In this document: positions 46,701 through 61,700 of the stretch, piece by piece
How positions within the stretch are numbered: the first letter of the stretch is position 1
Layout: every line of letters begins with the position of its first letter
DNA from: Streblospio benedicti
Lineage: Eukaryota > Annelida > Polychaeta > Spionida > Spionidae
Length of the DNA: 64,000 bases
Assembly (NCBI GenBank): GCA_019095985.1
Contig: CM032669.1
Location: 35,753,756-35,817,755, forward strand
Direction: 5' to 3'
Program-made: the position numbers and the translations under genes
The notes under the pieces: model-generated
Database searches by the model: none
Seen by the model: the letters and a program-made list of their open reading frames with translations, nothing else
What the model was told of the DNA's origin: nothing

Positions 46701-49700
46701 GCAAAGAATGTGTGCACAAAATGTCGATCGCTTTTTTGCTATCATTATTGTTGATTTATTAATATATAGATTCAAAGAGTAAGCAAAATAATGAAGAATA
46801 TAATATACCCTATACAATTTTCTATTTTTAAGCGAATGACATTTTGCCTCCATCTGTATGAATAAGACTTAAGAAAAACAAATAAGACCATAACCATGCA
46901 GGAAGGTTAGACTACAGGGGTGCAGAATTGGTAATGCCAGTATAAGCCTCTTGCCTGTATGTTGTTTGCTGATGTATCTACTACTATTTGTCATTTCCTT
47001 GGTCATTTTTATCTTTATCTTTGTCTTTATCTTTGTCTTTATCTTTTTCTTTATCATCACTTTTGTCTTTATCTTTGTCATCATCCTTATCGTCATTGTC
47101 ATTTTTGTCTTTGTCATCGTCTTTCTCAGTATCATTGTCTTTGTCACTACTGTCTTGGTCATTGTCATCAGTTTCATCTTCTTCATTTTTCTCCTTATCT
47201 TTCTTCTCATCTCCCTTCTTGTCATCCTCACCTACTGATTCCTTCACTTTATTGATTTGCTCTTGCAGATCATCAATAGAAGTTTCCCGCTAAAGAAACA
47301 TCAATATTATAAACACCACTCCTATATATATTTCATCATAAATGTACATGCATATTAACACCTTTGCTTCACATTACTAGAATAAATTTGTGATAATGCA
47401 TGATCTAAGCAACACAAAGTTCGAGTATGGTGAAAATTGGCGGGTCGGGCGCTTCAAAAATATCTACTTTTGCTGTTGTCACTCCCCCCATGTCACTCGC
47501 ATAGGTATATTGTGCAGAGAGATTGTGCACATCTGGGTATGGGTCTACTATAATAGACCTGAATGTCCGAAAGGCTTGGGGCAGATAGTAAAGATGTAGA
47601 CTGGGCAGTCATGCAACACACCCTGAATGAGGAATAATTAGGGCCTGCCAAAAAATATTTAAGATTTGATTGATTGATTTTGATTGTATGAAATGATAAT
47701 CAAAATGACATACATGTAGCTATACTCGAGCTCAACGTTAGCACAATCTGTGCATCAGCACTTCTATTCGTACAATAAATCGTGGGATAATCCAATGATT
47801 TCAGTGATTTGTTCTTTGCTGTAACATGCTCAATTACCTTCAAAGAAAACATTGACAATGGGTGTTTAATATGATTACTTAAACTATCATTCTTCCACTT
47901 GATATGATAACACACTTAATTTTTAAGTCTTCAATCTCAGGTAAGACAATTCTGGCTAAAAACTACTTATTAAGTCTTTTAGTGCATTGTGTATTGTGAG
48001 GATTTTTTTCTCTTTTTTTTTTTCGTTAATACATCTCAATAAATAATCCGGTTGCTTTAGAAAAATATATTGTATTTTATATAAATGAAGAGATAAATAC
48101 ACTAAAATTAATTCAAAGACATAAAAATACAGCAAGTACAAATCATCTTACCAATTTTTGCTCTGACTGTATCTTCATTCCCAAAACTGTTTTCACAGTT
48201 TGAATGGATTCTGCAAGTTTCCGTATGCTCTGATTGCACTATTCAAATGGGGAAAATCGTATTTTAGAATTCATCAGATATATAAAAATAAACATAAATC
48301 AACAAAAAAGACATGAATTAGCATTTAACATACCCAATATACTTTATTACTTTCAATAGGAAATTCACAAAAAGATGTACCGGGTAGTTATTTTGTATCT
48401 TTTTTTGAAAAAAGAATATGAGCACTAAAATTTTTATCATCTTCTCGAAACAATTAAAATTATTGTTGTCACTCAAAATAATTCAGCACAAAAGACAAAC
48501 AAATTATCAAGTTGCCAACATGTAGAGTCAACATATATGAAAAAAGTTGTTAAAAAAATATGTATGAAAATAAACAATATAAAAACATTTATCGGTCACA
48601 CATGTGCATCTGTGAAATTGGAAGCTCAATATTCTTTCTCAAAATGATATTTGTATCTTATGAGTTCTCTTTCTAATATAAAAAAAACTGGAGATGAATT
48701 TAAATCACCCATCACACTATCATTGTTTATAAATCAGCCTATATATGATCTTGACAAGAGTCAGTAATGACAATATAACATAATGTGTTTATTTACATGA
48801 TATAGCAGGGCATGAAACTAATGAAAATTTGCTCATGGACCAAAGGGCTGACAACTATGAAAAGTAGCCGGCCCTGACAAAAAGTGTCCTGCCCTTAATC
48901 ATACTGATATTGGGCACCGGGCCGCTGGGTAGGCTTTATTTCGTACCCTGATAATAGCTAAACTAAAATACAGTCACAAATATGTACTTAAGTCATTAGA
49001 CATGACTTCAAGTCAGTATAAAGGACTATCACATAGCCTCTGGTGGGATTCGAATCCATGACCATACAGCAACAAATCGCCTAGCAATTAAAACTGACTC
49101 ACTAGACTACTGTAGGACACTCTAATGACTTAAGTACACATACACATAATGCCACATTTCCAAGTCCATAAAATCAACATAATTTCAAACCATGACATTG
49201 CGTTTGGATATTAGGATGTAGGGTTGCACGGTAGTAGGCTTCCATAATGAAGAAACTAATTCTTTAGCCATTTTCCTAGATATCAGACACTACATTATAC
49301 ATTGATTGGGAGGTATGCAATTTTTAACATCAATAAAAAGCCTACATGTACATGTATGAGAATAATTGATTTGCTAATGAAAACTTAATGGCCATTTTAC
49401 GAACCGAACTCATAATAACTGAATAAAGATGAATGGAGATGAGAGTATTAGTTTCATTAAGGAAGCATTTATTTACGTCATCTTCTGCTTGAAAACACTT
49501 AATAAGTTTTGAACATTTCAACAGTTTAATCTGTGCAGCATTCTCAGGAATTAGCTTTGTTCCTGTAATGAAGTACAATTGCTATTAAAAAGTTGAAACG
49601 TCTTGGCAAAGATTTGAGAGGTTAAATGTTTCCCATGGTAAATAAATGTTTCATAATAAAACAACAAAAACAATCAACATAACGTACATTAGAATGACAT

Positions 49701-52700
49701 AGATTTCTAATAATCAATATAATGACATTTCATGCTAATTATGTTGTACAATTAGATTGCACATAGAAACGTGACTATATTTACTTAAAGTTCATAAAAA
49801 AGTGTTATTTTGTGATTAGTGTTAAACTATTAGTGGAGATAAAACCAGCAACAACAAAATGAAAATTGCAAGGTGTTAATTGAGAATGTTTGTTAACCTC
49901 TCTTATTTCTCTTGATATTTTCCGTTGCTTATTGTGGAAAAAAGTATTTGAATAGAATTCATGAAAGTTAATTGTGTTTTATTAATGTAATGATGAATTA
50001 GCCTATTAGAACACTTACATTATATTAAATAAAATGATGGAAAAATATTTGTGACAAGAAAATACATACTACAAGAATAAATGCACACCTGTATGACTGT
50101 ATCAATATGCCATTTTTAAACAGCATAAGTGTCTTCCATGATTGATCAGTACAATGTATATGATTAGTACTGATGAAACAGTAAGAATTTGACTTAAATT
50201 TAGCAAGAAATATATTGAAAATATAAAGCTGCATTTTCTATACACGTACATTTGTGTATCATCAAAACTAGGAAGTGAAAAACACTGTATCTAAACTATC
50301 ACCCATTTTAAAGACTGATGATCACAAGATAAATTTAGAAGCTTTTTGAAACATCACAATCAAATATCAAGTATAGTTATGTATTTACTAAACACTAGTT
50401 CTCAAAATTATAAAGATTATCTTACAGCTTCAATATCTCCAGCATTGCTTGCAGATGGTGGGGCAACGCCTCCTTTTCCCTTAGAAAACTCCCTCCGTAG
50501 TTGGTCTATATCTCGGCCTCTACAATTCATCATCATCATCATCATAAAAAATTGATAATTTCAACATACATTTACATTTGTCAGTTTAATACAAATCTTA
50601 ATCATTTGAATTAAAATTAAAAGTTTCTATAAATTATGGAGACCTTGATATTAGACATGGACTGTTGAGTGATTTTCTTTATTGCAATGATCCAAATTCA
50701 AATTAACCTTAACTAAAATATTTACAAAATTGTATCTGTTACCTTATCCTATGATACAAAACTTTGGGACTACATTCAGAAATAGTTTTAAAATATTTCA
50801 GGGTTAATCATGTTTCAGTTTCTCATATCATGTTTTGTTTAATACGTGGTAGAATACATTACACGTGTGCTGCTTTTAACAAGAAATCTGTCAAACCTGG
50901 AGTCAGCCTCATTTTTAAATCTCGAGTCGATGTCAGACTTTAAGACTTTGTTCTTTTCTTGAAGTTCATAAATCTAGGAAACAAATATAATGAATGCATT
51001 ATGCTTAATGTTTAATACACATTTGAAAAAATCTTATTTGAACCTTTCTTGGAACTAACAATTTTTGTACAAAGATTACTTTTAAAGTTGAACTCAGTAG
51101 ATGGACAAAACAATATGCTCACATCTTCTGGGATGTCTTTTGTGTCTTTCTGAAGCTGCTGAATGGACTTCTGTGTAACACCCTGCCATTCCAAAATGCC
51201 ATCCATTTTCTCTCTCAATGATTGAATTAACACATTCGACGTCTTCAAATAAAAAAAATATACATATTACATTATTGACATTAGAGGATTCTTTCTCCAA
51301 GTCTAATGCGCCTGCCTTAAGTGCTTGGTGAATAGGTGCCACAGTGGTAGTGGTCCAGGGTTCGAGTTCTGGCACAGGCTATGTGATATAGTCCTATAGA
51401 CTTAAAGAAAGAATACTAACATCAATACTTAAGCCGAAGACAATTAATTCCAATATATCTATGAATTATTACGTTAGCAATTTTTGTAGCACTGTGTACT
51501 TTCTACTCTACTACCAATAGAGTAGTGATTACATTATTCCCTATTTAATGAAAGTGCATGCATCCATTAGCGACGACATATTTCATATAACATCTTAAAT
51601 TGTGTGAGAAATCAAGTATTTTATTCATTTTTCTGTATACTTTTATTTCTGAAAAAATCCTGTTACTTAACATAGACAATATTTTATGACACACAAGATA
51701 CTAATGTACTTTGAACAGGGCTAGCTAGCCCTGTTTCAATTATGTCTTCTATACTTACATCATCCTTATTTCCCTAATATGTAAGCATGGTGATAAAGCA
51801 AAATCATAAATTAGTTAAACAATTACTTGTTATGACTAAATTGTTTAGAAAAGCTTTTAAAGAGAACTGTTCAGAACAAAATATTCGTTATATTTTTACT
51901 TCAACATACAGTTGTAAAAATCTAAAAATGCATGTGAGTAAAAGATCAATGACGCTCTGTATATTGACAGTCAAGCTGAAATAAAAATCCTTATGCTATA
52001 TACCTAGTAAACAAAACTTTGAAATAAAAAACATTCATGCAATTGTTAAATGGTAAGACAAGCTGCACTTTTCCACTGAATTTTTTCCACCTTATCAATT
52101 CCAGATTTTTTGTTGGTTTCTCTAATGATATGCACCACTTTCGGCTCAAATATTTCTTTGAATCTTCGCATTTCCTCTTCAACTGACCTATTCTTACTCT
52201 AAAAAAGTTCATCATAAAAAGTTCAGAAATGTATCATTCATACCATAAAAAATTATAATATAATCATATCTATCATTCACAGAATCATGAAGTATAACTT
52301 TTGTTCTGAATTAAAGTCATTTTGTTTCAATATAAAAACAAAACAGCAACTATCACCATAAAAATACATTGCTTTGAGTGTTCTTTACAATTCCTTTTTG
52401 ATAATTGTCATACAAGCATACAAGCACAAATGTCATACAAATGTAGGCTTTTTTTAATTATCAAAAGTTGTGATTCAAATAATTAGTTTGCTTTGGATCT
52501 TTAGACGCTGTCCAACTACAACATTAAGCCATGTACATGCATGAGTAATGATAAAACTGCATAAGTCTCATGTAGCCATTAAAATAGATGCATTAAACAA
52601 TAGTTTTCTGTCAATCATTGTGCTTTGTGTTCTATCTAAATGTTGACAAGATTTTGAATATGCTGGACAAATAATGTCAAAGTTTGTAATGATTGTTCAA

Positions 52701-55700
52701 ACATGACATTCTGGTTAAGTTACTGTCCCTTGATAGTTCAGAGCAGGTATAGTAATTGTTATGCATCTTAGCATTTTGTACATGTTCACAATTTGATCTA
52801 AAAGTAAACATGAACAGCTTTCCATGACGGTTTAATGAACAAACAATTTATACTAAATTTATCCTGGGTTCCATTATTAATGATTTCACGAGAAATATTG
52901 TTAGTAACCTATTAGAACCTCTACGTACATTGTCGGCGAGATTTTCGATGATTTCTCATCATCAGGCCACATGAAAATCTCCAGTGAGTCCCATGGTTTA
53001 ACGAATGTCATAGAACGTTATGTATTACATATGATAATCATCTGTTACGATGAAGATGAATCATATGAACACTGAAAACAGTATCACTTCCCCTTCATGC
53101 ATCCATATTGTATGACTGTTCTTGAATGTGTGAGGTATTTAGAAAACCTATTGTCAATTTTAGAAAAGTCCATACACGTTGGTTTACGCAGTGTGACATC
53201 TCCTTTAGCATGATTGAACGCCAGTCGAAAGTCTTGCCAACATGACAGGTACACTGGTACAGGTTCCTATAGTATCTTAAAATATTCCATATATAAACCT
53301 ATAGTGTTTAGATGTGTATTCATATTTAATTTGCAACTGTTGCCTTAACTTTTCAGAACCTCACTTTGGCCTTCTTGGATGAAAAGAGATATAGGAACAA
53401 TTTCAACCAAAAGTAACCCATTTCAGACATTCAGTAATGATACATGTATATTCTACATAGATAGTGTTCCACACTATCTCAATTTGTAAGCAATCCCTAC
53501 TTTAAAGTAAAACATTCTCTAGTGTAAAATGAAAGTAACAGTGAATACATACAGTATTTATTTTTGCTTCTAAGGCTGCCTCTACATTAGCAATTTGGTG
53601 TTTCATCGAGGTGATTCGGGCATCCATGTCTGACATACGCCGTACTTCTGCTGCTAAATTGTCTTCTATATCTCGCTTCACATCCTTTTTTAACTGAAAT
53701 TAGATTTATTACCCCAATAAGTCTTATTTAAAAAAATGTGATGATCCTTATACTTGTTAGTGGTGAGCATAAGCAGAAACTTTTTTTTTCTGTGGCCCTA
53801 TCAAACTATAAAAGCTAGGTTCTACATTCTATTTACAGTATATTATAAAATCTTTATAAAAATATTTTGTTGTCTTATTTAATTAAGTACACAATATTTA
53901 CAAGAATATAATATTTCGGCTTTCTGTTTTTTTACATTAAATATGAAAGATATATAGAATGAATTCAGCCATGATGGAAGAATTTGGTGTGTGGATGACT
54001 ATGTACATGTAAACCACTAAAATGGGCGCACGAGGCAAGAGGATACAGAATACTTGCACCACAGTTTATTTTATGTGAATGCAGAAAGGTTGTTCCATGT
54101 AAGTCAGAATATTCAGTTGGCAAATGAAACTCATTATCATTTACAAATCATGTAATACATTAACATTTTCCTTAAGGCTTAAAAACACTGGAAAAGATAG
54201 TTATGAAAATCTTTGGAATTGAATAAACTATAAATGTATCTTGTGCAGATTGTGTTTAAATCTATTGGTGTATGATCTACAATGGAAAAATAATACAAAT
54301 TTTTAAATACTGACTGAAATTAAAACCAAGACATAAGAGAATGGACATGAAATACAATGTGTGGTAACAGAAAGAACGAGCAAAGACAACTACAGCTACA
54401 CAAACGACCAAAAAGATCAACAAACACGGAAGAAGGACTTGTGCAAATGACCACAATTAACACAATACAATTCACACAATGAAACAAAAATTAATGATGG
54501 TTGTGACATATAACAAGTAACAATTAACATAAACATTTATTGTTGATTAAATGGATACATGCATTCCTGTGATACAATGGAGTTTACAAATAACAATCAT
54601 AACATGATGTAAATCTGTAAAGGTGTCACTTGGTTCAGTTTGTATTTTGATATATAATTAATAAAATCACTAATCTACGTTTACTTTGTAGTTGCATGCA
54701 GTGGCAATGTGCGAAATGGAAGTGACTGGACTGGTTTAATGCATGTGCTGAAGAAATAGGGAAAAGCGTATTATTGTATTTTTATTACATGCTGTTGATC
54801 TCTCTTGTACCAGACAACTTGTACCAGCTCAAAAAACATTAACTTCTTATGTTGTTTTTGTTCCAGCTGAAATTTTCAAAACATTTGTATTCCTAAAAAT
54901 GAAAACTTATTATAACTACATATTTATAATAATATAATTTGCATTTATGAAAATCATGTTTATAAATAAAACTAGAGCAAATGTTACTTTTTTTATTTCT
55001 TTTATCAGTCGGACTTTGTGAACCATGTCAAATCTGTGTAAGGCTTCTTCTTGCTTTTTCACCATCTAAAATAAAACGAGCTAGAGCTCACAATTGCATG
55101 TCAAAAAAGTTTTTGTCGCCACATTGTGTTGCATAGTTACATGAAACTCACATTTCAAGCTTTCACAACTGCATTAAGTTATTATAAACTTATGGAATAA
55201 CAATAGAGTACACTGTTTAACACTACAGTAGATTTATTACAATGGTTACAAATTTATTGGATAACAGATTTCAGTAATATGCAACAGTCATTGTCGACAA
55301 CAGTAACTTGGTTTTACCAATGAAGCCATGCAAGCTGGAAATTAATGGTTAAAATCAAAGGAATTGAAAGATACTTGAGATTAGAGTTATTAGAAATACT
55401 TAATTAAACTATATGACATTATCTATTGTCATCAGACATTTAAGTTCATGTTTTACCATGCCAATAGCAAAGTGATGTGAAATAAGGTATGACTAAAATA
55501 ATCAAATAGAACTAAATAGAAGCACTTTCCAAAATATAGGTGCAATCATTACAGTGGAACATCTGCAAAATAATAAAACTTGGCAGCGTGATTGTTTCTA
55601 TCAATCTAAATAAGCAATGAATAAAAAATATCATTATCAATTTTTCCTCCTACATCTTCCCCGTGTTCCTGCAAGTCAGTTTTACACTCTTTTCTATTCT

Positions 55701-58700
55701 CTGCAAGACTTTTTTCAATTTCTTCTGCCATCTGAAACAAAATTAATGATTGTAAAATTGGGTTACATCCATAAACATGTATGGCTCAATAGAAATATAA
55801 ATATAGCATGATTAATTTAAAAAATCTACTAACATTGTAGATATATTCCATAGTTACAAATTCTGTTTTCATCTTTACAAAATCTCCTTTCAACGCTTCT
55901 AATTTGGATTCTTGCTTAGCATGATTTTGTTCCACCTAGATGAAACAGAGGTAAAACTGATGAATTCTATATTCAATTTAGCAATAATTATTCTAAATAT
56001 AGATTTGATATTTTAGTCTCAATCATATATAAAGCATGTGTACATACATGTATATATATATACATGCCATGGTCACCTGTAGATGAACAAGGGCACAAAA
56101 AAGTATAGGTATGACTAATTCATATGTACATTACCCCTAGTATTTCATGTATCCAATGTATCAGTAAATGTAATAAAATGATTTTTAAAAAGTATTGAAT
56201 CACCAAAAACAAAATTGTGCTTTCAATCTTCAAACGTGGAAAACTAAAAAAAACAACAACAAAATACACAAAGTATATAAGTAAAAGAAAGTATACATGT
56301 TAACGTCAATCATATAATGCACACAATTCAAACTTTCAACCAATGACTCACACACATTGTTCTATTTTCTATATCAATATCATGTAATTATTACATCGTT
56401 TAGTAATTGTTTATTAACAATATCTTTTTTCATCTTGGAAAAGTCTTCCTGCAGCTCTTCAAGACCAGCTTCTTGCTTACTTTGCTTTCCTTCAAGCTAC
56501 ACAAAAAGAATTCATGTCAATTCATTAGATTGTTTGCATACATCTAGATCACAATATTCTGATATTTTATTTCTATCATCATCTTCCTCATCATCTGCCT
56601 CTTAAAACACCATGAAACTGAGTTGGATAAAGCTTTAAATCCATAAGTTAAATTATTTTGGCACTTTCCCAAATTATACAAGCTCAAATTCAAATGTATG
56701 TTTTATATTTCAATTTTCAAAATTATATTGCCATAATATATGTATGGTTTATTCTGCTTGATAATGTTATCAAATAAGAAAAATTACTTTTTTCATATCA
56801 TCTTTGGTAACTAGCCCCATTTCTATCTTTGAAAATTCTTTCTGAAGAGCATCAAGTTCTGATTGGTGATTTTTTACACTTCTGTCAATCTATAGAACAA
56901 GAAATGATAAAACACGTAGAATTCAAAAGTGAAATCCAATGAATCAGAAAGATAAACATCTATTCTTTCTCCTTCTATATGAATTGCACGCTTACTCCAT
57001 ATTAATAATATATAATGTAATATAATTGAAATAAATTTCTAGGATTGAACAAGAGAAATGCTAAGCACTTGGATGTTTCATAAATTATTGTTTCTACCTC
57101 TACTTTTCTCCTATGCACATGATTAAATAAATATCTTCAATACATGAACAAGTAACTTTTCTATTTATGAAATAGTCTTTTGAAGTATTTTCCACTGGAA
57201 GTATAAGTATAAAAAGGTACTGTACTAATTTAAGGAAAGAATAAAAATGATAACCAAGATTCCTAACTTATTATTTCCAAACCATATCGAGAATACTAAT
57301 AGAGAAAACATAAGCAGTCAGAGATATGTTGCATTGCATGGGTTGACTTTTTTTTCAGTTTAACTAACAGAAAGATATATCTGTTGAGAATCTATTTTTG
57401 ACTATGATAATAATGAACAAACAATCAATTGCTGCAGTCTTGAAGCTGTTACTAAACATATCGTAACTAACAAACATAAATGATTTTTCAACTAAAAAGA
57501 TCTTTATTCTCCAAAAGCACACTTATCTTAGCATACGTTCACATGTGCACTACCTGGTACCCACTACATACGACAGTCGATTTTATAAAGACATGTATGT
57601 TATATATCAATGGATTTTTCCGATTAGAAGGCAATCCCCACTCCAGCACTGTGACATTGATTCATGCTAAAGAACGAAGTGATGTGCCACTAGTTTTACT
57701 GGGTGGCAATCCACTGCGTTTCAACACTTATATCACCTGTAGATATTGTACATGTATGTAACAGTTAGCGCACATGTGTATTAAGTCCATCAATAAAAAA
57801 AATCTACTGGATTTTAAAACAGCATATCAAGTCATCAAGTCAGTATCAACTCACTTCAACAAAAATGATAACATTTACACAAAATTTATTACTTTTTTAA
57901 ACTCATTGTGGTCAATTAATTTTTCATCAATCTTTGACAATTCCTCTTGCAGTCCAGTAATATTTTTTTCCTGTTTATGAATAAGCTTCTCAACCTGTCA
58001 ATTTATGAAATGGTGTTTTGTTAGATAATTCTTTTGTTTACCACCTTGTCTCACAAAAATATAAAATGTAAAAGATATATGAAATTAATTGAAATATTTT
58101 ACAAAAGGTATTTGAAATATCTATAGAAGTATTTGAAATAATTTTACTAAAAGATACATATCTGTTTAAGAAAATACATAAGAAAATCTTTATATTATTC
58201 ACTAATTTACATTTTTGAATTCAGATATTGAATTCAGATATTTACATATACTAAAACATTCAATACTAATTATCTATATTGCTAATTACTAATGAAAACT
58301 AAACTACCACTAACAAGATCAATACTGCAAACCCCAAAATTGTTGACACACTAAACATTTGATAAGCTTCACATATTTATATGTATTTTTTAATCAATCA
58401 AATCAATCAAGTCTTAAATTTATTTGGGCACGCCCTAATTATTTCTCATTCAAAGGGTGTGGCCTGGGTGCCCAGTGTACCGGATATATCTCAACCGTGT
58501 TCCTAGCCTCATTAAGATCTACATGTATTAGACCCATGCCCAGACATGCTCTTTTGCATAACTGCATCCCAAGCCTGTTTTGGTCTTCAGTTGCCTTTAT
58601 CTCCTTCTATTACAAGTTTTCTTACTTTGCTAAACCAGCCCGAGCTGCGCACATCATGACCTAGCCATCTCAGACTCCCTTTGCGAAGCACACTATCAAT

Positions 58701-61700
58701 ATCTGTTATACACAATTCCTCTAGAAGGATCTCTAACGTGGTATCATCTTTAGCCTTCATATCATACATCCAAAGAATCATTTCTTTTCAGGCAATTTAC
58801 AGCATGAGAGAATGCTCCCCATGTCTCAGAACCATGAAGCATCGCACTGCATACACAGGTGGAATAAAAAGATGAGGTCATCAGCGTACAACAGTTTCCA
58901 AAGGGTCCCTATACGAAACTTACAAGAGAGGGCTTCTAGGACCCTAATTAACAGCAGTAGACTAAAAACCAAACCCTGACATACACCAACAATAACACTA
59001 AACTCCTCACTGTACCATCTCCAATACAAACACAGCTGCTTACATTGGCATATACTGACTAGACTAGCTTAACAAGCCATTCTTCCATCGCTAGTTTACG
59101 CATAGCCCACCAAATGACGTGTCTTGGAACCCGATCAAATCTAGATCCATGAAGGACATGTATAAGGATTCGTTTGCTGCCCCTGCTTGAGGGACAATGA
59201 AGAAATTCATAACTTGATCTATCAACTTGAGCCCCCGGTAATTACATGTACCTCTCTCTAATGCATCACTTTTGTTTTTGTAGAGGCTAACTAAATAGAT
59301 TTCCTCCCACTCAGATGGAATGAAACCTTCACATATTATCTCTTCATCTATAAATCACACGACAAGCTTGACACCAGTCTACCACGTAGGTGTCACCATT
59401 TCTGCTAGTACACCCAACGGACCGACCAATTCCCATTTTTGAAATGGCCTTGGATATCTAGTCTGAGTGATTTGAATGCTGGAATCTTTAATGGGGGGAT
59501 TGTCAGAGAGGTCTTCTGGGTTCGAAGGAAATTCAACATTGAGCATGCGGATGCTCGTAATGTTGTTTCCAAGCTACCCCGGTACAAATCTACTTTGTCG
59601 GGTCTTCATCCAACATTTTTAAAAACCGATTTTGTTATTACATTATTTTTACTTATTATATTAATGATAAACCTATTGAATTTTTGCAATTATTCTGTGA
59701 TGTAATAGATGAAATTAATTAATAGGCTCAGACTTAATCAAACTTAATCAAATGAGTAGCTCAGCTGTAAACATGAATGCAAACTAGTGCCTTATTTGAT
59801 TCAGAATACTTTCAAAAGTAATAGCCAACATTATCAACTAAATAAATAAAAGTCAATCATCAGTTAACCAAAGCAAGGCCTTAAATCTACTTTTCTACGA
59901 GTGCCCCAATTATTTTCTGACATCTCACAAACCTTAACTATTGCACAATCAAAAGTGAAATGCGTATTGTCATCCACATCATATGATCACATCTAGAGTA
60001 AGATTATAACACAGCTTAAATATCTAATACTGTTACTTTTTTCCATTCATCAGGGTCCACACATTTAGAATTTATGAATGAAACTTCTTCCTTTAGTTCC
60101 TTGTGATCTTTCTCCTGCTTAGAAATTTGCTTTTGAACCTGCCAATTATGTACATGTATAGTTGTTACATATCTCTTACTGCTTTAATTTTTTTACATAT
60201 AAATATACTACCCATGAAAATGTGGACATGTGAAAAGAATTACAAATACCTTACTAATAATTCTAATAATATTCAATAAAATTGTTAATTGGAATCACGT
60301 TATTATTTATATTATTCCAAAGGTAAATACCAGTATGTACATTTGAGATTTACATGAAATGTTGCTAGAATATATATTTTTAAACTGGTTGTGGCGTTTG
60401 CATCTCCATTATCGACTTATTAGGAAGATGTCATACTAGCAACTATCACTGTAACTACTAGTACATACACTCCAATATGAATTCAAACGTAAACCAAGCA
60501 GACTAATTCTAAATGCAAAGAATAAAATATCAAACAAAAGTAATAATTATCAGTCTTCAGAGTGATATGAAAAGTTATAAAGGTGTATTCTTATCACAAA
60601 CTAATTGTAAAATGTGCATAGTATATGCACAAAATTGCAACATTTCCAATGGGATAAAATGGAATCTCATTAGAATATAAGTTAATTAGAAGACATACTT
60701 CCATGAGCAATGCAACTGCAGTCTATAAAGGGATTAACACTAGACAAAGCATGACAAAGCATTTTAAAAATTACAAGACATTCCCTTTGTAACCTAGGGG
60801 AACCAATGTACTAGTTGTGTGTGCATGCAGTATGTGTATTTCCTATTTCATTAAATTGCAAACACCATAACAATTGGTGACATTAAAATCAATGTCAAGC
60901 TTTGCACATGTGTACAAGTATTATCCCGTTTAAGCTTACTCATTAGTTATGTTCAATCATCATTATTGCATGCACATTAGATAAACCTAAGGCAACACAA
61001 TCAAAGTCACCGGGATCATCCTTTGAAGCCTTCTAAACATGCTTTATGTGTAGTAATTTAGATGAAGAGTATCAAACTTCACGGTTTTATGTGAATATTG
61101 ACTAAAATATCTTGGACAAGAAGTCTTGTTTCAATATTTGAAATATCTTCTTTTATATCTTTCAAGTATTGTGCTTGATTATTCACGTTTTTCTACCTGT
61201 CCAAATAATACATACCAGTATGCAATATCAATGCATCTCTCAAAATCTATGAATTATGTTAAAACTATGTAGATATAAAATCTCCTTATACTTTTTTCTC
61301 CCCAGTTTGCCGTTCATTCTCAATTCTGATTGGTTAAGAACCATAGGAGATCAGGTTATCTCCCTACTTTGTGAACGGTAAACACCATGAAGTTAAATCA
61401 TTCGGTTAAACTGGGGAGATAATAAGGCAATGGTCTGTTTTAGTGTTGAGATAACACTAGCTATGCACTTGTGGTTTCTTAGCCTGCTCGAGTGAGCGTT
61501 AGCGAATAAGAGCAGGTCTAGACAGCACTCGTGCAAGCTATTGTTATTTCCACTAAAACAGACCATTACCCTTATACTCAAGCTATAAATTGCCTTTTCT
61601 TGCTAAGGACTCAAACTAAAGCACCAATGACTCTTTCCAGGTGTGCCTACAACTACTGTACAATTATTCATAAATATGCATGTGTATGAGTTAATATATG

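Noticed and set aside
46951-47293. Plus-strand frames rich in Ile/Phe/Val or Ser/Leu
   Set aside because: Antisense shadows of the D/K-rich exon; apparent membrane segments are a by-product of reversed GAC/AAA codons.
48955-49190. A functional tRNA gene
   Set aside because: A and B boxes are present but the stems do not pair and a SINE body follows.
51290-51410. A functional tRNA gene on the plus strand
   Set aside because: Same reason: box B without a cloverleaf, joined to the SINE body.
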